NCBI GenBank assembly: GCA_964522015.1
Contig: CAZFST010000020.1
Span: forward strand, 1-64,000
Origin: QQWI01 sp964522015
Lineage (GTDB): Bacteria; Bacillota; Clostridia; Peptostreptococcales; Acidaminobacteraceae
DNA length: 64,000 bases
Direction: 5' to 3'
The position numbers were made by a program, and so were the translations under genes. Shown here piece after piece: positions 33,683 to 42,662 of this stretch. Every line of letters starts with the position of its first letter. The first letter of the stretch is position 1. A model generated the notes under the pieces. That model had not been told where the DNA came from, did not search any database, and saw only the letters and a program-made list of their open reading frames with translations.

Positions 33683-35404
33683 TCAATTTTCATCTTTGTA
33701 AGGCAAAAATCGCTTATCATTTTTAATACCTTCAAATTCAGAAAAATCATCCAGTACATAATTTAAGGTTTTGCTTAGTTCAAAGGCCTTGATTAAATCA
33801 GAAATAGCCCTTTCGGACTGCTTTTCAATGGCGCTTATCTGAGCTCGAAGTACGTAAGCATAAGCTCTTTCCGGGTTTTTTATCAACACTTTTTCAATCG
33901 TAGATTTAGCTTCTTTTAAGCGTTTAAGACCAATTAGACACTCCGCTTGAGATTGTATGACATACTCGGTATTCTCAGTGAAAGCTTCGCATTTATTATA
34001 GTGGATTAGAGCTTGTTCGTATTGACTCATGTCATAGTAACATTCTGCCAATCGCTCTTCGCCGTAAGGACTTTTTGCATCAAGTGCAATAATCCCTTCA
34101 CTGATGGGTTTTAATGAAACATAGTCACTTTCATCATAAAATAAATCGGATGCAATTTTAAGCGCTTCTAGTTCTCCGATTTTTAGTTTTGCCTGGACAA
34201 ATACTTTCTCAAAAATTGGCATTTCATCAAGCCAATATAAATCGGACATTAACATAGCGTAGTCATCTTTCCAAAGTGGGGTCTTTAAGATGGACAGATA
34301 TAGTTTTTGGCCCAAAGCTTTATCTACTTGGTACATGGTTTCGGCATATAACCTATCGGCTTCGAAAGTAGTCGTATTTTCTCTGTAAACCTCAAGGGCG
34401 CTGTTAAGCGCTTCCGTTTGTTTTGACTCGTAATAACTGGCTAATAGTTCACCTGTATAGTACGAAGAAGTTGTATTCAAACCGACTAGTGCTGTACTTG
34501 CTGTAATTCGTCCCTCAATGTTTTTTTGTTCTTTATAGAGATCGTATAAATTAGACCACCCATCAGTATCTTGCGGCATTAATGCCACATAGATTAGCCA
34601 ATTGGAAAGTGCTTCGTTTGGTAATTCTAGTTTTTCTGCAACTTTAGCTAGACCGTAAGCTGCATAACTGTTTTTTGAATCCTGTTTTAAAGATTCTTCG
34701 TAGGCTGTTTTAGCCTCTTCATATTGTTCCAAACCATAATAGCCATTGCCTAAATTGCTAAGGGTAACGCTATCATTTGGATCTGTTTCAAGGGATTTTT
34801 TACTATAGGTGATTGTATTTTCATAATCCGATATACTAGAATATGCCCATGCTAAGTTATTGTAGACAACACCTTTGTCTTCTTCGTCTTCCAACTTATC
34901 CAGAAGGGCTAGATACTGATCGATTGCCTTTTGGTAATCTTCGTTCTCGATCAATAAAGAATTATAGTAGTATTGGTCAATATCACTCATTTCAGAATAT
35001 AAAGAATCGTATTTCCCAACTGCAACATCTATAATATCTTCCAATGCTTCTAAACAACTGTACTTCTTTAGTATGTTCACACTAGTAATGACAAACTGTA
35101 TATCTTCTTGTTTATCATCTAAACGCTTAATGAGACTGCTGGCCTCTTCTTCTTGATCAAGGTAACAATATGACTCAATTACCTGTAGTATAGCATCCTG
35201 ATTATTTGCTTCTATTAAGCTCGCCACATCTGCTGTGTCTATGACCTGGGCATATTTTTTTTCATCAAAAAGTTTATTGACGCTTAAACCATTAGAACTG
35301 GAATCCACAGCATCATTGAAATCTTCCACAACAGAACAACTGCTAAGCAAGCATGCAAAAATCAGTAAAATCAATGCTTGTGCGAGGTCTTTAAATTTTA
35401 TCAT
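33683..35404 (-). CDS. TPR-repeat lipoprotein
   Basis: 573 residues from ATG 35404 (AGGAG upstream; the longer frame begins inside the preceding gene). Lipobox LLSSCSV. Most of the chain is tetratricopeptide-type helical repeats, clearest at GVVYNNLAWAYSSISDYENT, VTLSNLGNGYYGLEQYEEA and AAYGLAKVAEKLELPNEA, with a further set near the C-terminus. An external scaffold protein. It starts 12 bases after the stop of the YceG-like gene, so they are likely one operon. Confidence 0.82.
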   Translation of the reverse strand: MIKFKDLAQALILLIFACLLSSCSVVEDFNDAVDSSSNGLSVNKLFDEKKYAQVIDTADVASLIEANNQDAILQVIESYCYLDQEEEASSLIKRLDDKQEDIQFVITSVNILKKYSCLEALEDIIDVAVGKYDSLYSEMSDIDQYYYNSLLIENEDYQKAIDQYLALLDKLEDEEDKGVVYNNLAWAYSSISDYENTITYSKKSLETDPNDSVTLSNLGNGYYGLEQYEEAKTAYEESLKQDSKNSYAAYGLAKVAEKLELPNEALSNWLIYVALMPQDTDGWSNLYDLYKEQKNIEGRITASTALVGLNTTSSYYTGELLASYYESKQTEALNSALEVYRENTTTFEADRLYAETMYQVDKALGQKLYLSILKTPLWKDDYAMLMSDLYWLDEMPIFEKVFVQAKLKIGELEALKIASDLFYDESDYVSLKPISEGIIALDAKSPYGEERLAECYYDMSQYEQALIHYNKCEAFTENTEYVIQSQAECLIGLKRLKEAKSTIEKVLIKNPERAYAYVLRAQISAIEKQSERAISDLIKAFELSKTLNYVLDDFSEFEGIKNDKRFLPYKDEN

Positions 35405-35415
35405 CTCAACCACTC

Positions 35416-38007
35416 CTATTGTGGTTTCCCCCAAAAACTCTCCCAAAAGGGTTTAGAATTCCCCTTAGGCAAACGATTCAAGTCGGGCATCACCAAGTGA
35501 AATTGCTTTTTAGGCAAAGAAAACACGTCGAAATAATCCTTATCTACAAAATTTTCTATATTATTATAGGCTGTTGGTGTGATGATGCAAATATCAAAAC
35601 CCATCAGGTACAAAAATGACAATGTAATAGCATCTTCTTGGGTCATTAAGGAATCATCCGCTGAATAAACCACCAATTTAGGAATCTTCGTAGGGTAGTC
35701 AAACTGTTGTATCATTTCAATAAAGGGTTTTCCTAACATTAAAATGGATTTGACCACCTTCTGTGGAAATTCTGGATCGCGGCCAGTTTTTATGATTGGA
35801 AGCGATAATAAGGCTTCAATTTTATCCATCATTTGATTTTGGATCGGATGGCTCAAATAGCCATATGGATAATGTACAGAAGACTTCAGCTTTTCTCGAT
35901 TTAACTTTTGTGGGCTCATCATTAATTTTTCAATTGCTTTTAAATCTTGAGCTTGGTAGTGAACAGATGTGAACGGAAACTTAGTGAAAAATAGGGTTAA
36001 TGGCCCCTTGGCTAAATGCTTGACATCACGCCAGTAAGAAGAAATATCTTCTTCAGTACCCACAATTTTGACAAAAAAATTGGGGATAAAGACGGAATCA
36101 TTCACTACTTTAAAGCCCGTGCGCATACGAGCCTCTTCGTGCCAAAGAATTTTCACCTCATCGTATGTTGCCTTTAAGGTCACTGGTTGTGTTTTAAAGC
36201 TCTCAAATTGCCAAGGTTTAAATATGCCACCGTCTTGACTATGAATAATCTGGTTGATTTCTTCAGAAGCTTGATATGCGACAGTTTCTTGTCTCTCTAA
36301 AGAAAGATTTAAAGGAAAATCGAAATAATTAGAAACAGTATCTAAAACTTTCATGGAGGTAAACTGCTCTGTAGGATCTAGTTCAATAAAGAGATTATCT
36401 TCGTATGGGTTGACATATAAAATATCAACCCCTACCTCAAATAGAAATACTAGAAATAAGGCTTCATGGGCTTTAATAGGGCCGTAATAGAGGACAAGTG
36501 GATTTGCAGCCTGCTTGTAGGAAAAGTTCTTAAAAAGAGTGTCGAAGGCACCGTAAGTCCAAGAAACAATCTTACCCACCAGATTCTTTACCTTTTGAGT
36601 TGGAATACTGTCAGCTCCCTCAAATGCAAGATTAAGTACACGGCATAGAGCAAGATAAATTTGATCACGTAGAAGCGCATCTGAAGCAAAGTCAAGGCAA
36701 GATAAAGCATTTAATTGCTCAACAAAATTGGTTAAATCTGCTTTTTTTACGTCAGAGTACGTCTGTGTTAAAAGTGCAATTTTATCGAGTGCAGGCTGAT
36801 ACGTCTCTAGAGGAATGTGATTCTCATAACGCTTATAATATCGCTGGCTTCGTTGAATACTCGTTTCAAAATTTACAAGGCGATTCTTATAAGTGGTTAA
36901 ATTTTGATCAACCCCAATATAGCGAACAAAATAGGTTTGTAAAATTGGTGAAGGCATTCCGATGTAACCGATTCTCTTTGTTTGAGGATCTAACAGAGCT
37001 TCTAGCTCTTTGTCTAACCCCCCGTAGGCTTTAAACTTCACCTGAATAACTGGATTAATCCGACGCTGCTTATAAACTGGTGTAGGTGTTGCAGACGGTG
37101 CAACAGTAGGTCTTGTAGTTGGTGCTGCAGAAGGTCTTGGAGTAGGTATTGCAGATGGTCTTGGAGTCGCTGAAACAGTTGCTGTCGGCACAGGGCTGGC
37201 TACCTCAACTGATTTTACCCCCCCTATTGAAACCACAGGTGACTCATTCTGTATTTCACCATAAGGGGCTCTTTTTTCTAGAACCTCTAATTGGCTAAAT
37301 GCTTCAAGCAAGGGTAGTTGCTTGATGATAATATCTTCTTCAGAGTGTGAATATAAACTGTCTAGTCCAAGATAATAATTGAGTAGAAAACAATACGATT
37401 CTGATTTCGAAATTGGTCCGTTATAGATAAATTTTGGATTTATAAAGGTACTTGTCAAGTCAATCTGATTATATCGCTCTAGAGTTGGTCGATAATATTG
37501 ACCAACCCAATAAAACATTTTAATTGCAAAATTCACAAATTTGCTCTTACTCATAGGGTTCTCATTATGAATAAATGCAGAAAACGTATGAAATAATCCA
37601 TTAACCACCGTGTCCCCTATGGATTCACAATCTATTTTGTTGGACTGCTTGAACAACTTGAATGATTTTAGTGTTACCTCTAACAAATTCTCAAACCCAG
37701 GATCAAGATTTTCAAAAATCGCCTTAAGACCATTCACAAAATCATCTGTTGGTTCAAAATCCATTTTTTTAGTGATCAATATATAAGGTATATGTTGAAT
37801 ATGCAATCTCTCGGTTAGTTCTTTAAGCCAACGATTCGAGCTCTCCAAATCCGTAGTCACGCCAACCCTTCTGACCATCATAATTGGGAGGGTTGGAATA
37901 TGAGCATGAATATAACCCGGGCGTCTTGAAACAAAGAGAAAAAAATCAGCCATTGCATTCTTGCTAATGTAAGTCGTAGTATGCAAGAAACGTAACATGT
38001 TAATCAC
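35416..38007 (-). CDS. Large YceG-like repeated protein (Ter-associated type)
   Basis: 863 residues; GTG start with AAGGTGAT upstream. No signal peptide. The C-terminal ~500 residues match the Gram-positive YceG family of the tellurite/stress module (not E. coli MltG): NPLVLYYGPIKAHEALFLVF, GVDILYVNP, VFIPNFFVKIVG, LGFDI-type strand FLYLMGFDICII. The N-terminal ~280 residues repeat the same scheme in weaker form (NPKFIYNGPISKSESYCFLL, PIMMVRRVGVTTDLES). A Pro/Thr/Ala linker (~285-330) divides them. YceG-type proteins co-occur with TerD, TelA and phosphoribosyl enzymes in a proposed nucleotide-like biosynthetic module; no ter gene is here. Function unknown. Confidence 0.6.
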   Translation of the reverse strand: MINMLRFLHTTTYISKNAMADFFLFVSRRPGYIHAHIPTLPIMMVRRVGVTTDLESSNRWLKELTERLHIQHIPYILITKKMDFEPTDDFVNGLKAIFENLDPGFENLLEVTLKSFKLFKQSNKIDCESIGDTVVNGLFHTFSAFIHNENPMSKSKFVNFAIKMFYWVGQYYRPTLERYNQIDLTSTFINPKFIYNGPISKSESYCFLLNYYLGLDSLYSHSEEDIIIKQLPLLEAFSQLEVLEKRAPYGEIQNESPVVSIGGVKSVEVASPVPTATVSATPRPSAIPTPRPSAAPTTRPTVAPSATPTPVYKQRRINPVIQVKFKAYGGLDKELEALLDPQTKRIGYIGMPSPILQTYFVRYIGVDQNLTTYKNRLVNFETSIQRSQRYYKRYENHIPLETYQPALDKIALLTQTYSDVKKADLTNFVEQLNALSCLDFASDALLRDQIYLALCRVLNLAFEGADSIPTQKVKNLVGKIVSWTYGAFDTLFKNFSYKQAANPLVLYYGPIKAHEALFLVFLFEVGVDILYVNPYEDNLFIELDPTEQFTSMKVLDTVSNYFDFPLNLSLERQETVAYQASEEINQIIHSQDGGIFKPWQFESFKTQPVTLKATYDEVKILWHEEARMRTGFKVVNDSVFIPNFFVKIVGTEEDISSYWRDVKHLAKGPLTLFFTKFPFTSVHYQAQDLKAIEKLMMSPQKLNREKLKSSVHYPYGYLSHPIQNQMMDKIEALLSLPIIKTGRDPEFPQKVVKSILMLGKPFIEMIQQFDYPTKIPKLVVYSADDSLMTQEDAITLSFLYLMGFDICIITPTAYNNIENFVDKDYFDVFSLPKKQFHLVMPDLNRLPKGNSKPFWESFWGKPQ

Positions 38008-38098
38008 GAAATCACCTTCTATCCCTATACTTAAGTGGTTTTATCATCAGTCACGATCAACTGGGAGTATCTTATTCTTTCTATCTTAGAATACCATA

Positions 38099-38137
38099 AA
38101 AAAACTCATCTGCAAGTGATGCACAGATGAGTTTTTA
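38099..38137 (-). terminator. Intrinsic terminator
   Basis: AAAAACTCATCTG and CAGATGAGTTTTT pair fully; the T run follows on either strand. Confidence 0.88.
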
Positions 38138-38144
38138 AATCTTT

Positions 38145-38729
38145 TTATTGAGCGGTAGTTGTTGGTGGCTTTTGATCGATGATAAAATCAACGCCGACTA
38201 CCCCAACAAACACACCATCTTTCTCAACTTTTTTAGAGATTGTAATGATGACTGAGCCCTGAGTCTCATCTAGTGCTGTATCAGAAATAAAAAGACCATA
38301 CTCAACAGCAGCTAAATACCAAGGAGCTTGAGTTGCATCATAATCTGCCGGAAGTTCAGTGGCCGGATTTAGATAAAATTGCTTATCTGCTGTGGCATAA
38401 TACGTATATGCTGTTGTGATCAAATCGGTATCAACTCTGGTTAAAGCATCATTGATTTCATCAGCTGTTTTTAAGTTTTTCAGGTTCTCCCCTAATTCTG
38501 TGATAGCAGCTTCTAGTGGTTTAGTATCAAATGCATAAAGACCATCTGCAGAGGTCGTAGGTTCAATCTCTGCCTCAGTTGTCGTTTCAGGTGTCACTTC
38601 TGTTGTACTTATTTCAGAACTCGTAGTTGTGCTTTCAATAGCTGTTTCACCTGTTGATTTGCATCCTACAACCATTGTTACCATAGCAACAATTACAGTA
38701 AATACTAGTATTTTTTTGTTCAAAGTCAT
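38145..38729 (-). CDS. Free-standing Cache-like lipoprotein
   Basis: 194 residues from ATG 38729 (GGAGG upstream). Lipobox TMVVGCKS, a Ser/Thr/Glu-rich linker (~25-60), then a single sensor-like domain: YYATADKQFYLNP, APWYLAAVEYGLFIS, VIITISKKVEKDGVFVGVVGVDF. The last segment is the usual end of Cache domains in chemoreceptors and kinases. Here no transmembrane signalling portion follows; the protein ends after VDFIIDQKPPTTTAQ. A binding protein that presents ligand to another receptor is one possibility. Confidence 0.75.
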   Translation of the reverse strand: MTLNKKILVFTVIVAMVTMVVGCKSTGETAIESTTTSSEISTTEVTPETTTEAEIEPTTSADGLYAFDTKPLEAAITELGENLKNLKTADEINDALTRVDTDLITTAYTYYATADKQFYLNPATELPADYDATQAPWYLAAVEYGLFISDTALDETQGSVIITISKKVEKDGVFVGVVGVDFIIDQKPPTTTAQ

Positions 38730-38820
38730 AAATCCTCCAAAGTCATCAGATGGCCATTCATCAATTGTTCCACGGCTTATAGCATACAGCATTTTTACAC
38801 TTTTCGCTAGTCTAAAAAAT

Positions 38821-39519
38821 TCAGTCTACGACTTTTAAGCCAAAAAGATGGGCTAATTCGACTGCTTGTAATGCTGATACTGAAGCGCCGTAAAGATCTT
38901 CTGGACGTATACTGATCCCTGCAATATCGGTTTGTGTCAAATCCATACCTTGTAGCTTAGTACCTGCCAATTGTGCGCCTCGTAAATCCACATTTTGAAA
39001 CGCTGTCGCTTTTAAGACGCAACCTTGCAAGTCCGCATTACGGATATTCGTCTCTTTTATAACCACTTGCTTTAACTTTGAAAAAGTGAAATTTCCGTAC
39101 TCCGCGTGGGACCCCACTATCATCAAGTCTTGAAACATAATGCCACTCATATTAGCGCCAACCATTTTACAATTGATAAATGACACTCTGTGTAAAGTCC
39201 CGTCTGAAAAAGAACAATTTGAAAGATCACAGTTTTCAAAACGAGTATCTACAATATCAACCTGGCCCCAATTTACTTGTCTAAAATCCACATTTAAAAA
39301 TACGGACTCTTTAATATAGAGACGTCTAACATCACTATTTTCTATGGTTTCATTCTGAATAATGACACCCATCACTAAATCTTCGTCTTCCATTGCCTCC
39401 ATAAAGGGGTTCTTATCACTTAATACTTTAGGAATTCTCGGTGGGATCACATTAACCAATGAATTGAGTTTACCATCTTGACTGTTCTTTGTTCTTTTGC
39501 TTTGACCATTAATCTGCAT
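38821..39519 (-). CDS. Pentapeptide-repeat protein
   Basis: 232 residues. Roughly residues 60-215 read as five-residue turns with central Leu/Phe/Val (NCDLSNCSFSDGTLHRVSF, NADLQGCVLKATAFQNVDL, GAQLAGTKLQGMDLTQTDI), giving a right-handed quadrilateral beta-helix. No signal peptide or anchor. Some family members protect DNA gyrase from quinolones, but most are unassigned; the N-terminal ~55 residues are not repeat-like. Confidence 0.85.
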   Translation of the reverse strand: MQINGQSKRTKNSQDGKLNSLVNVIPPRIPKVLSDKNPFMEAMEDEDLVMGVIIQNETIENSDVRRLYIKESVFLNVDFRQVNWGQVDIVDTRFENCDLSNCSFSDGTLHRVSFINCKMVGANMSGIMFQDLMIVGSHAEYGNFTFSKLKQVVIKETNIRNADLQGCVLKATAFQNVDLRGAQLAGTKLQGMDLTQTDIAGISIRPEDLYGASVSALQAVELAHLFGLKVVD

Positions 39520-39633
39520 GCTTGACTCCTAAACTATATCAAAAGCTTAACGAAATCTGAATTTAAAAGCATCTTATATCCCAGATTTGACACTCTAGTA
39601 TAACAAAAAAAAAGGTATTTGTCTCTACAGTTA

Positions 39634-39671
39634 TTGCCTTTCGTGGCATTTAGGCATACAATATTATTGTA
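39634..39671 (+). promoter_or_regulatory. Candidate promoter with 7-1-7 palindrome
   Basis: TTGCCT (39634-39639), 17 bases, TACAAT (39657-39662); TACAATATTATTGTA (39657-39671) is a perfect 15-bp palindrome covering the -10 element, so a repressor site is plausible. Confidence 0.5.
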
Positions 39672-39721
39672 ACCTAAACTTTCAATTTGATTTATAGACT
39701 TTCTACTTAGGTGGTATTCCC

Positions 39722-40903
39722 ATGGTATTTGTTCTTACTGAAGAACTTGAAAAGCAATCAATTTTAACCCCTGACCATGTCTTGCTTTTAAGACAATATA
39801 TCGGATTAAAATACCCTAACCATGGACCGAAGTCTCAAGCCATGGTGTTTGCCAATGCCATCCATCAAATCCTTGATCGTGAATTGTCTAACTTTCAATA
39901 TCATATTCGTCAGATTATTAAGCGGAATTTACTACAAGATTTGTTTTCTAAAGAACATTTTTTATTGACTGCAAAGGATGTTTTTGACGGCATCCTAGAT
40001 GCCAATACTTTGCTTGTGCAAGGGTTTAGCGCTGTTACCACTTGGTTATCAAATCGACTCAACAACGTACCAAAAGAATTGTTGATTCAAGCTCTCGATG
40101 ATCATTTGAATGATTATCAAAAGTCATTTCAAAATCCTAATAATTTCTCTGAACAAATCCACTCTTCTCAGGATGTACATCCAGTGAGTTCCTCTGAACT
40201 CCAAAATCACGACTATTCTAAAGTCCCATCCATTAACATTAGATCATCCATTTCCATTTTAATAAGTTATATTCAACTTGCAGGCATTGCAGCTTTTATT
40301 GGTTTTGTTCTTTGGATTTTTACTTCTGGGCAAGGCTCCTCTTGGATGGCCAAAGCCGATGAATTTGTAAGTGGTCAGATAGCGCTCATAGCTAGGCCAG
40401 TTGATAATGGTGCTACAATTAATACAGAAAGCAACTCCGAGAGTGTTGAGTTACTAACTGTCCCCCCTCTTGATATACAATATAAAACCGTTAACCCTCT
40501 TTTATTAGCAGAATGGCTTACAAGGAGGGAATCCTATCTAGCTAAGAAATCTTACATTGATGCTATTTTACTAGCTGCTAAAGAAAATGATGTCAATCCT
40601 CTAGTATTAGTTGCAATCGCTGGCCAGGAACAGGGCTTTGTTCCAATAAACCACCCCCAAGCCGGCAAAATTGCCAATAACCCATTCAATGTATTTGGTA
40701 GCTGGCAAGGCTATAATACCACGATTTCTGATTCTGCACACATCGCTGCCCGTACTGTCAATCGACTTTCAAAGAACTGCCCAAAGGATGTGGACCCTTT
40801 GCTATGGATTAACCGCTCGTATGCCGAGGATCCAAATTGGTGGCGCGGGGTTCGGGATATTCTGACACAACTTGAAAATGATATTCAGAAAACCAATCAG
40901 TGA
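39722..40903 (+). CDS. Membrane-anchored lysozyme-like protein
   Basis: 393 residues. Residues 1-170 are a soluble helical region of no known family; one transmembrane helix lies at ~177-202 (ISYIQLAGIAAFIGFVLWIF). The outer part ~270-393 resembles lysozyme/transglycosylase folds: AAKENDVNPLVLVAIAGQEQ supplies a Glu after a helix as in SLT enzymes, then NPFNVFGSWQGYNTT and NRSYAEDPNWWRGV. Type II topology would put the N-terminal domain in the cytoplasm. Probable peptidoglycan cleavage; activity unproven. Ribosome site is weak (AGGTGG). Confidence 0.65.
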   Translation: MVFVLTEELEKQSILTPDHVLLLRQYIGLKYPNHGPKSQAMVFANAIHQILDRELSNFQYHIRQIIKRNLLQDLFSKEHFLLTAKDVFDGILDANTLLVQGFSAVTTWLSNRLNNVPKELLIQALDDHLNDYQKSFQNPNNFSEQIHSSQDVHPVSSSELQNHDYSKVPSINIRSSISILISYIQLAGIAAFIGFVLWIFTSGQGSSWMAKADEFVSGQIALIARPVDNGATINTESNSESVELLTVPPLDIQYKTVNPLLLAEWLTRRESYLAKKSYIDAILLAAKENDVNPLVLVAIAGQEQGFVPINHPQAGKIANNPFNVFGSWQGYNTTISDSAHIAARTVNRLSKNCPKDVDPLLWINRSYAEDPNWWRGVRDILTQLENDIQKTNQ

Positions 40904-40930
40904 AAATCCGTAAAAATGAATAAAATAGAC

Positions 40931-41005
40931 AAAAAAGGACTCATTGCATCTTTGTACTTCCGTCAATCCTAACTTGACGAATGTACAGTTGCAATTGGTC
41001 CTTTT
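40931..41005. terminator. Long imperfect bidirectional terminator
   Basis: Successive paired blocks AAAGGAC/GTCCTTT, ATTGCA/TGCAAT, TTGTAC/GTACA and CGTCAA/TTGACG around a short loop, T-rich on both sides; separates convergent genes. Confidence 0.75.
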
Positions 41006-41058
41006 ATTTATTGAATGGGTTTTGTATAGATTTTATATAAATTTTATGGCCCATCATT

Positions 41059-41904
41059 CTAGCGTTTAATAGCATGTATTAAAATCCTCGCATTTCCGAA
41101 TTCATAGGTGCAAGTACAAAGTGTCAATATTTTGAGCTCTGTATTGAGACCTACATCGGTTGGCAGTTCCAGGGATTGCTTGTGCATTGAGGCTCGGGAC
41201 AAATACCTGATGTATTCTAGCATTTGGGGTCCGTCAAGGTCCATCAATATATAATAATCGTCTGCATCCACCACTTGAACAGAAAAAATCTCATAGGTGG
41301 CTCTGTCAGTAAGCCCCTGAATCTCGATGGTACGGTTCTTATCAAAAAAATCAGGATCTTTGAATAGGTGCAAATCATGGAATACAGTGCCACTTTTCAT
41401 ATAGTGTCCGTATATCGCCATATGGTTGTCATAAAAATGCATTGCATTCCTATAATCCAAATAGATGGCCCCACTGCTTTGCCTCTGATTTTTGTAATTG
41501 AATTTAAGGTAGTGATCATTATCTTCACCTTGAACAAGAGGAGAATCAATATTAGTACCATTGACCTTAATCCAACCTACAAAATCAGAATTCAATTTGA
41601 TATAGGGTTCAAATGGATTAACCTTAGGAGGCAAAATAGTCTCCTCAGCAGTGGTTTGGATCTCTGTTAACGCCTCAGTCATAATAATCCCTTGGGTCTC
41701 AGCTATCCCTTGGCTCTCAGTAATCCCTTGGCTCTCAGTAATCTGTTGGGTTTCAGTGGTTACCACCAGGGTTTCAGTTTGCGCCACCATTTCATTCTCG
41801 TTATCCTCAATTAATATCATCCCGGCAACGCTCATGATAAGGATTAAGACTGCAAAAACAATAACCCGCAAAAAAAACTGAAGGCCTTGATTTAGTTTTG
41901 CCAT
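41059..41904 (-). CDS. Class B sortase
   Basis: 281 residues. N-terminal membrane anchor (~12-32), a Glu/Thr/Gln-rich linker (~36-92), then the sortase barrel: DSPLVQGEDNDHYLKFN, catalytic His167 in YGHYM, catalytic Cys265 in TLCTCTYEF and Arg273 in NARIL. Family B placement rests on the SrtB-like N-terminal helices and LVQGxDNxxYL motif. It transpeptidates surface proteins to the wall. No clear substrate gene is adjacent. Linker length varies with an 18-bp repeat. Confidence 0.92.
   Translation of the reverse strand: MAKLNQGLQFFLRVIVFAVLILIMSVAGMILIEDNENEMVAQTETLVVTTETQQITESQGITESQGIAETQGIIMTEALTEIQTTAEETILPPKVNPFEPYIKLNSDFVGWIKVNGTNIDSPLVQGEDNDHYLKFNYKNQRQSSGAIYLDYRNAMHFYDNHMAIYGHYMKSGTVFHDLHLFKDPDFFDKNRTIEIQGLTDRATYEIFSVQVVDADDYYILMDLDGPQMLEYIRYLSRASMHKQSLELPTDVGLNTELKILTLCTCTYEFGNARILIHAIKR
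41687..41758 (-). repeat. 18-bp tandem repeat inside the sortase linker
   Basis: Four 18-bp units at 41687, 41705, 41723 and 41741 (plus strand ATCCCTTGGCTCTCAGTA in the middle two). They encode ITESQG, ITESQG, IAETQG and a diverged copy; in-frame units make the linker length-variable. Confidence 0.9.
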
Positions 41905-41956
41905 ATCATCACCTCACTGTCACACGTGATTCAATACCCTAGAAGCTTTTAAATAC

Positions 41957-42517
41957 TTACTCCGAAGGGGTTTCGTCAAACCATAGATAGGCGATGACGA
42001 TGTCGCCGTTTCCTTCCATATGCACAGTTTCTTGTTCTTGAATTATGGCAAAATCTCCAGCTTCAAGAGTTTCACCCATTAAGGTCTGAGACCCGTTCAC
42101 CACAAAAAGGCATAAATACTCGCCAATGCTGGCGATAGTCGTTTCTTCACTAATACGCTCATGCTGTAAAATACCATCCCACTGACCCTTAAGCATCAAG
42201 TTAAAATCAGTGACTAGCCCCTTGCCCACTACAGCTCGGTCTCCGTCAAATCTCACTTGCTCAAAAGGCTTTAGCTCAACCGCCTCACTACCTTCAATAG
42301 CGAGTGTCAAGTTACCATCTAAAACCATTAAATGCCTCTTCACACCAGGCAACTGTGTGAATGGGGACTCAGGCACTACAATTTTAGCGGTACTAATGCG
42401 CCAAGAAAAATCCCTTGCTGCGTAGTCACCTGTTTGGGGAAATATGCCTAGCTGAGTGGTGGTCCCGCCAGCCCATTGTGTGGTGGTTTGTTGTGCTTTT
42501 TTTATAACGGTTATCAT
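41957..42517 (-). CDS. HutD-family cupin
   Basis: 186 residues; AGGAGGATTTTG before ATG 42517. Matches HutD: QWAGGTTTQLGIFP, FSWRISTAKI, GVKRHLMVLDGNLTL and a C-terminal cupin half (EGNGDIVIAYLWFD). HutD is linked to histidine utilisation in other bacteria, acting perhaps as a governor on the pathway; no hut genes are nearby, so the link is not supported here. Confidence 0.85.
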   Translation of the reverse strand: MITVIKKAQQTTTQWAGGTTTQLGIFPQTGDYAARDFSWRISTAKIVVPESPFTQLPGVKRHLMVLDGNLTLAIEGSEAVELKPFEQVRFDGDRAVVGKGLVTDFNLMLKGQWDGILQHERISEETTIASIGEYLCLFVVNGSQTLMGETLEAGDFAIIQEQETVHMEGNGDIVIAYLWFDETPSE

Positions 42518-42587
42518 CAAAATCCTCCTTTGAACCTAATCTACTACTTCTATTTTACCACAGTTCGACAACTGCGTCCAAATGCAG

Positions 42588-42618
42588 AAAAGCAGCCACC
42601 AAAATTAGGTAGCTGCTC
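42588..42618 (-). terminator. Intrinsic terminator
   Basis: Minus strand: AGCAGCTACC...GGTGGCTGCT (one G-T pair) followed by TTTTCTG. Confidence 0.8.
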
Positions 42619-42662
42619 AACTATGATGACTCAATGACTAAATCGCTGTATATCATTACTCA

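Noticed and set aside
35416..38007. Reading YceG-like as the MltG lytic transglycosylase that shares the name YceG in E. coli
   Set aside because: No LysM or YceG/MltG catalytic Glu region and no membrane anchor; the motifs fit the unrelated Bacillus YceG family.
41957..42517. Histidine utilisation operon suggested by HutD
   Set aside because: No hutH, hutU, hutI or hutG-like gene is present on either side.
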